Made by a program: the position numbers and the translations under genes
From: Phycisphaerales bacterium UBA7800
Lineage (GTDB): Bacteria; Planctomycetota; Phycisphaerae; Phycisphaerales; Phycisphaeraceae
NCBI GenBank assembly: GCA_002480565.1
Contig: DLCK01000030.1
Location: forward strand, 64,328 to 128,327
Reading direction: 5' to 3'
Length of the DNA: 64,000 nt
Notes under the pieces: model-generated
Told to the model about the DNA's origin: nothing
The model's database searches: none
Seen by the model: the letters and a program-made list of their open reading frames with translations, nothing else
Shown: positions 43,755 through 51,995 of the stretch, in pieces
How the letters are laid out: each line of letters starts with the position of its first letter
Numbering within the stretch: the first letter of the stretch is position 1

Positions 43755-44687
43755 GTGAAGTCGGACTCCGATTTCGCCGATGGTGCATTTACTTCTAATG
43801 GGGGATTGCGATTGATTCTCACTAAATACTACGACTGCTTATCGGTGCGGAACTACCAACCCGCAACACTCAAAAAGAATGTCAGACTGGCTTCCAAGTT
43901 TGCCTATTGGCTGGACTGTGAACTCAGTGAAATGACATCGGCCAACGTCGAAGACTATCTGATTCACCTGCATCAGCAGGGACGGTCGGCTAAGACCATC
44001 AAGAACCATCGGTCAGCCATCAAGGTCTTTTGCGACTTCTTAGGCACACGGGGCATCCTACAGGACAATCCAGTCCTGCGCGTCCCATCCATGGAATTAC
44101 CAGAGGAAATCCCTATCTTTCTCACAGACGAGGAAGTCGACAAGCTCATGGTCATCGCCAGGTTGGATGATATGTTTTGTGAAGTCACTTTGGCTCTGAA
44201 TACCGGTTTACGCATGGAGGAAATGCGTCGACTCGAATGGCGTGACATTGATCTGAAATTCAAACAATTGACCGTCAGAAAGTCCAAAAGCAAACGCCCT
44301 CGCACCGTCCCATTAAATCAACGCACCTGCAAAGCATTGGAGACACAACGCGAAAGGTATGGGCATTTGGTTTACGTTTTTCCAGGTGGGAAAGGCGGAT
44401 TCTACAACCGGGGGATATGGACTGAACCGAAGATGCGTTCTGAAAATTGGTGGCAGAAGCTCTCAATCAGACACATGCAGGAAGTAATCCCATCGCTTAA
44501 GAATCTGCCAGCTGGTCGAACAGGCCGGGGTTGGCATGCCCTGCGTCACACCTTCGCAACACGTGCCGTCAGAGCTAATATCGACATGTTCAAGCTCAAG
44601 GACTGGATGGGACACAAGAAGATCGAAACCACAATGTGCTATGTGCATGTTTCGAGGAACTACGACGAAGATATCGAACTGCTCTGA
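43755..44687 (+). CDS. Tyrosine recombinase/integrase (XerC/D-like) of element 2
   Basis: 310 residues from GTG 43755, 78 bp after the att core. The N-terminal SAM-like domain (NYQPATLKKNVRLASKFAYW) is followed by a complete catalytic set: R in NTGLRMEEMRRLEW, K in VRKSKSKRPRTVPL, HALRHT (HxxR), MGHKK, and the nucleophile Tyr in TTMCYVHVS. It is closely related to the integrase at 55321 (shared NYQPATLKKN, RKSKSKRPRT, GRTGRGWHALRHTFATR). Its base composition is lower in GC than the metal genes just upstream. Confidence 0.9.
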   Translation: MKSDSDFADGAFTSNGGLRLILTKYYDCLSVRNYQPATLKKNVRLASKFAYWLDCELSEMTSANVEDYLIHLHQQGRSAKTIKNHRSAIKVFCDFLGTRGILQDNPVLRVPSMELPEEIPIFLTDEEVDKLMVIARLDDMFCEVTLALNTGLRMEEMRRLEWRDIDLKFKQLTVRKSKSKRPRTVPLNQRTCKALETQRERYGHLVYVFPGGKGGFYNRGIWTEPKMRSENWWQKLSIRHMQEVIPSLKNLPAGRTGRGWHALRHTFATRAVRANIDMFKLKDWMGHKKIETTMCYVHVSRNYDEDIELL

Positions 44688-44967
44688 TTTTCAACTCCCG
44701 CATAACCGCATATCCCAATATCAGTGATTACTTCGTCTGAGATTCCTAGCAGAACCGCCGACCGTATGCTCTTCAACTTTACGAGGCTAACTGTTAAAAT
44801 AATTGCGTACAGTAAGTGGCCAACTGTTTGCATTTCTCACATCTCCCGAGTTGCTCAACACCGTCAAAGATCGGAAAGTCATTTGAATGTCACTTGTGAG
44901 ACGCGAAATATGTTGCTTGTCATATTTGATCGATTCGTGTGACACTAATTTTTTGTGTCCCATACGA

Positions 44968-45090
44968 AAGAATCTGCCTGCTGATCAAACCAGCCGGGAT
45001 TGGCATACACTGCGTCATACCTTCGCAACACTAGCTGTCAGGGGATATATTGACGCAACTATGAGATATGTTCATTATTTCCGCTGGCAA
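44968..45090 (+). pseudogene. Integrase 3' fragment (partial duplicate of the preceding gene)
   Basis: The translation RKNLPADQTSRDWHTLRHTFATL...ATMRYVH parallels residues KNLPAGRTGRGWHALRHTFAT...TTMCYVH of the integrase ending at 44687, with an internal deletion of about 20 residues. The surrounding 44688-45288 holds nothing else that I can support. Likely a footprint of recombination between related elements. Confidence 0.7.
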
Positions 45091-45288
45091 GCACCCAATG
45101 AATTCAACGACAACATAAGACCAAGTAATTTAAACAGTAGAGGGTTTCGAAAACCTAAGCAACCACAAAAAACATACCGTATTCCTCAGGAAATATGAGG
45201 TTGATTTTTCAAACATGCAGGTTTTTCGAAACCCTCAGTATTCAATCCTACAGATCATAAAACAATAAATAATTCAATTTGTCACTTT

Positions 45289-46608
45289 TTACTTAGGCAC
45301 TGTAATTTGCGAATTCCCCAAACGGCTTACATGGCTTGCAGCTTTAGATTTTAAATCTGAAAATATTTCTCGTCTTAGAGAAAAAATGGAATCTTGCTGT
45401 AATTCATCTGAAAGGCATAAATCAATTGATGAAAAATGGCAACTGAGCATATACATACTTTCATCATGATATATTGGCCCAATGGTGAAAATACTATCAC
45501 TTCTTTTCTGCCTACTATCTTCTTTTTTCTTGTCATATGGATCACTAGCTTTCCAAAGCAAAGCATAAATTACCCTGTGGTAATAACAGTAGGTATCGTC
45601 ATTTTTCTTTCCTTTTAACATTTTATCTTGCGCAAAAAGGCATTCAGGAGTAATTACAATACGGCACAATATTATATCTGATTGCGATGGTTGTTCCAAT
45701 TTTTTTAAAAAAACATGATCTGTTATGTGTTTCTTTAAATCATCTTTATTTGTGATGGAATACACACCGCCCAATGGGATTTCAGATATTCCATGGTAAT
45801 TTATTAATAGCGTTGTATTAATTTTCGCAATCACTTTGGGTGGAATTTTTCCATTTATAAGTTTAAATTTTTCTGGCAAATGAAGATTTTTATCAATTGA
45901 TGATTCAAGGGTATCAAAATAACTTCGGTTGATAAGATAGCAAGCATGTTTAAATTCAGAAAGGGTGTCTGCACATTCTCTTTCACCAGCATAAGCCTTG
46001 TACAACTTGTGAAATATGCAAGAAATATGTTCTGACCAATTTTCACCTTCTGTCTCAAAATAACTAGTAAGTGTATTTATAAAATCAACGGAAGCCGTGC
46101 TAGCAGCATTTTCCCACTGGTTAATAAGTTGAAATGCAGGAACAGACGATAACTCAGATTCAATACGTTCTAATAAAGCCTCAACATCGAGAATTGGAAC
46201 ATCACTTTTGTCATTATCAGGCTTATAAAAATCTTTTTTTTGTAGATTAATATTTGCCACTGGAGCTATGCCGCTTTTAAAACAATTTTTTAGCACATTG
46301 CCAATAACTTCTTCATGCGTAGTCCAGAAAAGTATGACATACGGACCATTATTCTTATCGATAATTTTTTCTAGAACTTGCATTAATCCTGATGCTTTTG
46401 TTTTATCATTTTGGCCTTGCATTCCATTTAGTTCGATATCGAGAAATACATATCGCACACCTACGAGAGGTTCAGCTGGCAAATACCCTAAACTACCGTC
46501 TGTATATATGTACGGCACACCTTGATTTGCAAAAGCTTTAAGCAAACTATTCACTTCATCAAACTTGTTGTCAACAACAACAATTCTACCGCTATTCGAA
46601 AGTATCAT
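45289..46608 (-). CDS. Atypical response-regulator-like protein of the methyltransferase/GHKL module
   Basis: From ATG 46608 (AAAGGG upstream, 5 bases past the upstream gene's stop) the N-terminal about 110 residues resemble a receiver domain. RIVVVDNKF gives an acidic D13, YVFLDIELNG gives the phospho-acceptor-like D57, and ILFWTTHE gives the switch Thr. An insertion (about 36-50) precedes D57. The remaining 330 residues are an unrecognised helical domain. It is translationally adjacent to the dual-GHKL gene, so a phosphorelay or allosteric partnership is likely. Effector function unknown. Confidence 0.6.
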   Translation of the reverse strand: MILSNSGRIVVVDNKFDEVNSLLKAFANQGVPYIYTDGSLGYLPAEPLVGVRYVFLDIELNGMQGQNDKTKASGLMQVLEKIIDKNNGPYVILFWTTHEEVIGNVLKNCFKSGIAPVANINLQKKDFYKPDNDKSDVPILDVEALLERIESELSSVPAFQLINQWENAASTASVDFINTLTSYFETEGENWSEHISCIFHKLYKAYAGERECADTLSEFKHACYLINRSYFDTLESSIDKNLHLPEKFKLINGKIPPKVIAKINTTLLINYHGISEIPLGGVYSITNKDDLKKHITDHVFLKKLEQPSQSDIILCRIVITPECLFAQDKMLKGKKNDDTYCYYHRVIYALLWKASDPYDKKKEDSRQKRSDSIFTIGPIYHDESMYMLSCHFSSIDLCLSDELQQDSIFSLRREIFSDLKSKAASHVSRLGNSQITVPK

Positions 46609-46613
46609 TAAAA

Positions 46614-48722
46614 TCACCCTTTCTTAAAAGCCAATGCGATTATTGCACCTTTTCTATATTTTGAAGGGATTTCAAAAATGTCAATCCCCGGAAAAACAAG
46701 TTGTCCATCCAATGACTCCATAATCTGATGTGTTAAATGTAAGCCAATCCCCATTCCATCTGGTTTGTCACTGACAAACGGCTTTATGATTTCATCAGTT
46801 GGCTTGGTAAAGCCGGGGCCATTGTCTGCAATAACTATACTTACATACCCAGGCATTTCGGATGAAATATCAATAAAAATCTCTGGATTTTTGGACTTTG
46901 CATAATCCAACCACCAAATTGAATTATCAAAAATATTCATTAATGCATTCAAGACATGATCTTCTGAGCATATTGCATCCAAACCTTTGGTTTTATTACA
47001 ATACGCAACATTGATCTTTATCCCATGATCATCCAATCTGAATTTCATATTCCAAATACATTGTTCTGCAATACCTTTAAGGTTACGTGATTTTTTTTCT
47101 GATTGCTTGACCAAAATACTGTAACCTTCAATCAAGGCCGCTAATGTTTTTACTCGTCCTTCAACCACATCCATTTTCACTTTTTTACGAAGCATTGCTA
47201 ATATGTCTTTAATGATTTTTTCGACTTGGTGTATCACGACAATAAGATTTAGGCCTGCACCTGCACTACGCATCAAGCTATCGGTTATCGATTCATATTC
47301 GGTGGAAATACGATCTAAATATCGAAAAATTTCATTTTTTGTTGCAGTACTTTTAACCTTTGTACTAACTACCTCTTTTACCTCTGCCATAGTCGTTGTT
47401 ACTGGAACGTTTGTTTTATCGCTGGAATATTGCTTTCTCATTAAACTCTTGTCAGATTGTCGCAGAGATTCAATTCTATTTACAGAATATATAACTGCTT
47501 CTAGCAATGTCTTAAAAGCATCGTTTTCTACGAATCCCTCTCGGTTTGCTTTTTCTCGCAAACCATCGCTTTGATCTCGATCAAGGTGAATCGCGCCAAT
47601 AATAATATTATTGCTAATCCTTTTAGCAGGCATATTTATTCTACGCCCGCCAAGATTTAGCCAATCACTGCCAGGATCACCATAATCTAAGACTCTCATA
47701 TTGTCCCGGTAAATGCGTATACCCCCATTTTGATCAAGGTATTTTTTTAGACCTAGCTTATCTTGGACTCCTAAATTCAAGGTCCTAGGCTCTCGGTCAT
47801 ATATATGGCCGCGAAATCTTACAAGGCCAATTTTATGTTCATTCAAATCAATAGTTTTATAACCTCCTTTGATTTTGTATTTCATTAATGCATGCGGTAA
47901 AAATTCCGGGTCTTTTTCTGTGACCTTGCGTCTTTTCAGCTTCTTCATTGTTTTCCAAGGAAGAAACTTGTATATAAATTCAACAATTCGATCACCAGAC
48001 ATTGTGATATCAAATTCAAAAAGGCGATTATCTTTTATCTCGTCATATGACAATAGTCCTACAAGCCAATCAGATTTTGAGCCAGGCAATTCAAATTCAA
48101 CCTTAAATGAATCATCTGCTTCGAAGGGTGAATTTAATGATAATATTGAACGCGCACAGTTACGAACTAACCCCCTAGACCAAGAGACTCGCAAATCACT
48201 GATCGTAATTTTTGTGCCAGTGGTTCTTGAAAATACCGTGGGAGTTCGCTCAAAAACTTTAACCGGCAAATCCTCTATGTATTGACTTGTTTCAATTGCA
48301 TTCCAATCAATAATCAATACGCATTCTTTACATTCTTTTTTCCGCGTAACAATTTCAACTTTTTTCCCAAGTCTATGTACGCCAAGCCTTCCTATGCCTT
48401 TTTCACCAAGCCTAAGACGATGGTATTTTTCACTTCGTCTTGTTTGGGTATTCGTCCGCAAGTCATCTTTATAACTAGTCCCAATCTCTAACCATGCAGT
48501 TTTTAACGTCGAAAAATCCATTCCCACACCGTCATCAAGCACCTCAATAACACCATTCAGTTTATTGTCTGGCCTCACCATCTCCACTAGGCATGTAGAC
48601 GCGTCTGCATCATATGAATTTTTTATCAATTCAAGCAAAGCTATAGATTCGTTCTTGATCAGTTGTTCACCAAGCTGATTGATTATACGTGCTCTTGTTT
48701 TAAATGATGGCTTTTGTGTCAT
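46614..48722 (-). CDS. Dual GHKL ATPase with histidine-kinase-like C-terminus
   Basis: 702 residues from ATG 48722 (AAGGA 8 bases upstream). First ATPase: N box LLELIKNSYDADAS (29-42), DDGVGM (63-68), GEKGIGRLG (106-114), MutL/Hsp90/MORC-like. The middle, about 120-450, has no known motif. Then a kinase-like half: candidate phospho-acceptor H498 in LIVVIHQVEKIIKDI, N box NIFDNSIWWL (N596, N600), G1 ADNGPGF (632-638) and G2 DGMGIGLHL (655-663). It is rare for one chain to hold two GHKL modules. It sits between the C5-methyltransferase and the receiver gene, on one strand. Confidence 0.75.
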   Translation of the reverse strand: MTQKPSFKTRARIINQLGEQLIKNESIALLELIKNSYDADASTCLVEMVRPDNKLNGVIEVLDDGVGMDFSTLKTAWLEIGTSYKDDLRTNTQTRRSEKYHRLRLGEKGIGRLGVHRLGKKVEIVTRKKECKECVLIIDWNAIETSQYIEDLPVKVFERTPTVFSRTTGTKITISDLRVSWSRGLVRNCARSILSLNSPFEADDSFKVEFELPGSKSDWLVGLLSYDEIKDNRLFEFDITMSGDRIVEFIYKFLPWKTMKKLKRRKVTEKDPEFLPHALMKYKIKGGYKTIDLNEHKIGLVRFRGHIYDREPRTLNLGVQDKLGLKKYLDQNGGIRIYRDNMRVLDYGDPGSDWLNLGGRRINMPAKRISNNIIIGAIHLDRDQSDGLREKANREGFVENDAFKTLLEAVIYSVNRIESLRQSDKSLMRKQYSSDKTNVPVTTTMAEVKEVVSTKVKSTATKNEIFRYLDRISTEYESITDSLMRSAGAGLNLIVVIHQVEKIIKDILAMLRKKVKMDVVEGRVKTLAALIEGYSILVKQSEKKSRNLKGIAEQCIWNMKFRLDDHGIKINVAYCNKTKGLDAICSEDHVLNALMNIFDNSIWWLDYAKSKNPEIFIDISSEMPGYVSIVIADNGPGFTKPTDEIIKPFVSDKPDGMGIGLHLTHQIMESLDGQLVFPGIDIFEIPSKYRKGAIIALAFKKG

Positions 48723-48897
48723 ACAATGCATCCTTAATTTTGCAGGCAATATTTTATGCCATTCTTACGAAACTGCATATTATTCAATCTGTTAATACAG
48801 ATAAATGTCTGGTCTACGCATCAGCTAACATTTTCAACCGCAACACCTTTTTGTCGTTTCGTGGTTTTAAATACAAAAGTATTTTCATTATCATTTA

Positions 48898-50157
48898 CTA
48901 CCAATTTTCTTTTAATGTGATCGCAATTTTTTCTGCCAAATAAACTGGCACAGCATTGCCGATTTGTTTCAATGCAGGTGTCCTAGCAGGGGTTCCGCTA
49001 CTACTTTCGAAATAATAATCATCAGGAAAAGTTTGTATTCTTGCAGCCTCCCTTGGCGTCAATGATCTGTTCTGTCTTATATCAGGATGAATGTAGTAGT
49101 GGCCATCCTTTGCAATATGTGCAACAATCGTATGTGAACAAGGCAGTGTCGAAGCCACCACCTTAAACCGATCTACAAATGATGAACGGTTTTGATGCGT
49201 TTTTAATCGACTAGGAAGTGAGTTATAGTCTAAGCGTGCTTGCTTTTTATTCCATAATTCTACTGCTATTTTGTAAATCTCTAAATCTTGTTGCGTATTG
49301 GGCCTAGACTGATGCATTGTAACTGGTATGTCTTCATTTTTTATACCAACTTGATGTAACCACTGACCGGTGTATTTTTTTGTTCGACATACACCTAGAT
49401 GTCCTTCTCCAGCTTTTATAAATGGCAAGTCTCTAAACACCTCGTTTACAGTCAGATTAGGATTCCATTTTTCCGGCTCTGGATAAAATTCTGTTTTTTT
49501 TCCTCGGAATCCTACAAGAATTATTCTTTTTCTCTTTTGCAAAACCCCATAATCTTCAGCTGTCAATATTTTATATTCGGTCGAATATCCATTTTCCAAA
49601 AACAAAGAACGCATATTATCTAAATACAATTTCCCTTCTTCATCTTTTGCCGAAAGCAATCCAAGAACATTTTCAAACAGAAAGTATTTCGGCTTGTACC
49701 GCTTCAAAAATTCTGCGTAATAGCGATAAAGATAATTCCGCTTATCACCCTTCATGCCATTTTGATCGCGCGAACGTCCAACAATTGAATAAGCTTGGCA
49801 TGGGGGGCCACCAATAATCAAATCAAGATTTCTACTACCTAATTGCAAATCAATTTTCGTAAAGATTGAACTTAGGTTTTCTTCATTAATTTCTTGATTG
49901 ATAACTGAATCAATTTGTTTCTTCGGTACATATCCATAGAGCTCTGTGCGATCTATCTGGTTCTCTAAATAATCTGTGTAAACTTTTTGTTTATCATTTG
50001 CCTTCAACCAGTGATATGCAATTCGCGTTTTAAGGGTATAGCATGCAGCCTTATCTGATTCTACATGTGCTATTGGTGTAAAACCTGCACGTATAAATCC
50101 TTCGGAAAGACCACCAGCACCTGCAAACAAATCTAAAAATCGTAAGTTTTGTCTCAC
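48898..50157 (-). CDS. DNA (cytosine-5) methyltransferase
   Basis: All core motifs are present: I LDLFAGAGGLSEGF, IV GGPPCQAYS (catalytic Cys120 from this start), VI LFENVLGLL, VIII KRKRIILVGF, and IX/X LTPREAARIQTFPDDY...IGNAVP. GGAGGT 6 bases before GTG 50157 decides this start over an upstream TTG. About 419 residues, normal for Dcm-type enzymes. The target-recognition region is at about 240-330. It is likely to mark self DNA for the linked GHKL/receiver module. No classical restriction endonuclease is adjacent. Confidence 0.93.
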   Translation of the reverse strand: MRQNLRFLDLFAGAGGLSEGFIRAGFTPIAHVESDKAACYTLKTRIAYHWLKANDKQKVYTDYLENQIDRTELYGYVPKKQIDSVINQEINEENLSSIFTKIDLQLGSRNLDLIIGGPPCQAYSIVGRSRDQNGMKGDKRNYLYRYYAEFLKRYKPKYFLFENVLGLLSAKDEEGKLYLDNMRSLFLENGYSTEYKILTAEDYGVLQKRKRIILVGFRGKKTEFYPEPEKWNPNLTVNEVFRDLPFIKAGEGHLGVCRTKKYTGQWLHQVGIKNEDIPVTMHQSRPNTQQDLEIYKIAVELWNKKQARLDYNSLPSRLKTHQNRSSFVDRFKVVASTLPCSHTIVAHIAKDGHYYIHPDIRQNRSLTPREAARIQTFPDDYYFESSSGTPARTPALKQIGNAVPVYLAEKIAITLKENW

Positions 50158-50287
50158 ACCACTACCTCCCAATTGCTTTCTTCCATTATCATAACGTGTT
50201 TTGGCGTCAATTATTTATCGTACAGATTGAAGATTTTCATGAGTTATGGGCACCTACAAAACTGTAATGCTTTTTACAATCAGTACA

Positions 50288-51220
50288 TCACTTAAAAAAA
50301 TTCACTTTTTTTGCTGGTTCAATCACCCTCAACACCACAAACACCCTCGTATCCTCGTCGGATCGATCATGCATGCCTAGTTTTGAGAGGTAGGGTAAGC
50401 CGTCTTGGGATTGGGTTTGGTTTTGGACGATTGAGCCGCCGACGATGATGACGCCGCCGGGGGCGATGACGGCTGCGGTTCTTAAACGTCTGCGGGAGCG
50501 GATGGGGGCGCCTTCGACTTCACCGATGACTTGCGATAGTTCAGGCTCGACGGTCACGCGAAGCAGGCCATCGGGTTCGCGGTTGACGCCTACGGTTAAG
50601 AGCAAGCCGGTATCGACCTGTTCAAAGCCGGTGGTGGTGACGGTGCCTTCGCTGGAGATGGAACGCTGGGGAACGGGGACGGTCTGGCCGGTTTGGAGTT
50701 CGGCGTCTTTGCCTTCGATACAGGAGAGCGTCGCGGAAGTCAGCAACCTTGCATAGCGTTGGTTTTCGTCGGCCTCGATCGTGGCTTGCAAGACCGTTGA
50801 CAGTGTGGCGTTGGTGTCGATGTTTCGGTTGGCTATGGCTGCATCGAATTGCAGAATGCCCGAGAGGTTCCAGTCAATGCCCAAGCGTCGAGTCAGTGAA
50901 CGACTCAATTCAATGAACTGAACCTCAACCACATACTGACCCTCAGCAGCAAGCAAGGCATTGAACATCAATTCAATTCGACGCATGCCTTCGACGGTAT
51001 CTTTGACCACTGCACGATCCCCCACGATGCTCACCTGCACGGCTTCACTGCCAATGGTCGTGATGGCGGTCTTGGCATCGTTGACCAGATCGGCATCGGG
51101 TAATGTGAACACCCGGACAACCAAGTCGGCGGACTCGGGCTTAACCGGCATCGGCAAGCAGATGATGCAGACAGACACTGCCCACACAACCATCGAGCAG
51201 TGGCTCAAGTTCCTGCACAT
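50288..51220 (-). pseudogene. Secretin fragment fused to a transposase end
   Basis: From codon 26 on (about 51145 to 50288) the product is the C-terminal part of a GspD/PilQ-type secretin: VQVSIVGDRAVVKDTVEGMR, YVVEVQFIELS, then the beta-barrel stretch with QTGQTVPVPQRS and VIAPGGVIIVGGS. Upstream of that point the DNA is the transposase gene read in another frame, which by chance supplies a hydrophobic leader (VWAVSVCIICLPMP). The secretin thus lost its N domains. GC-rich DNA here stands out from the AT-rich defence genes on both sides. Confidence 0.7.
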
Positions 51221-51785
51221 CGACCTTCGGCCCCTGTGTGGTGAGCATCGAGCAGATCATGTGTGTCTGCGTGTCGACCATGAGTGCGAGTTTGGGGAAG
51301 TGTGAATAAATCACTGTTTTTCCCGACTGTTTTCGACGTTTGGTGAAGTAGGCACTGCAATGCTCAGCCTCCATGCCGGTGCTGTCGGCAGCAGCGAGTC
51401 GGACTTTGCGACGCGATTGTCGACGGCCATCCAGACGTTGATTGGTACGGCAAAGTAGACGTTGGGTGATGGGTTTGGTGAGTAATCGTTGTGCGGCTTT
51501 CTGTAAGGTGGTGTAGTGCGGCACCTGCTTTAGGCCGAGGGTTTGGCAGAGCGTTGGCCAGTCGTCGAGTATGGCGGTGATGCCACGATAATCGAGTTTA
51601 AATCGTCGCTTGAGAACCAGGCAGGCGAAGAGTTGCGGTTGGGTATACTTATGAGGAAAAAATGGGTGTGCATAGTCGTTAAGCCGATCCCTGGCTATCT
51701 GCAATGCGACCAACGCCACCCGCCGTGGCGACTTGCTGGAGATGCTCATAATCCAAACACTAGGACGCGAACAGGGTTCCTTCAA
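51141..51785 (-). pseudogene. 3'-truncated IS4/IS5-like DDE transposase
   Basis: The N-terminal and central part of a DDE transposase. It includes YTQPQLFACLVLKRRFKLDY, a helical Arg-rich region, first catalytic Asp in VRLAAADSTGMEAEH, and LALMVDTQTHMIC. It stops right after HHLLADAG, where intact relatives usually continue with the second Asp box (ADAGYDS-like). From there the sequence is secretin DNA. The start is probably the internal MSISSKSPRR. Terminal inverted repeats were not found. Confidence 0.72.
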
Positions 51786-51995
51786 GAGAAAGATTTGAGA
51801 TTATGGGTGTTTTCTACGGAGCATTCCAGAGCTTTTTTTCATGCACACAGAACCCATTCTACCGCTATTTCTTAAAGCTGTATTAGTAATTGTGTATGTG
51901 TTGGGGATGTACATGATGAAGTAAGGAAGTAAGACAACTCATTATTATAGGTCTGGTATATTGGTATACCATAATAATATATTTTCCGAATGGCT

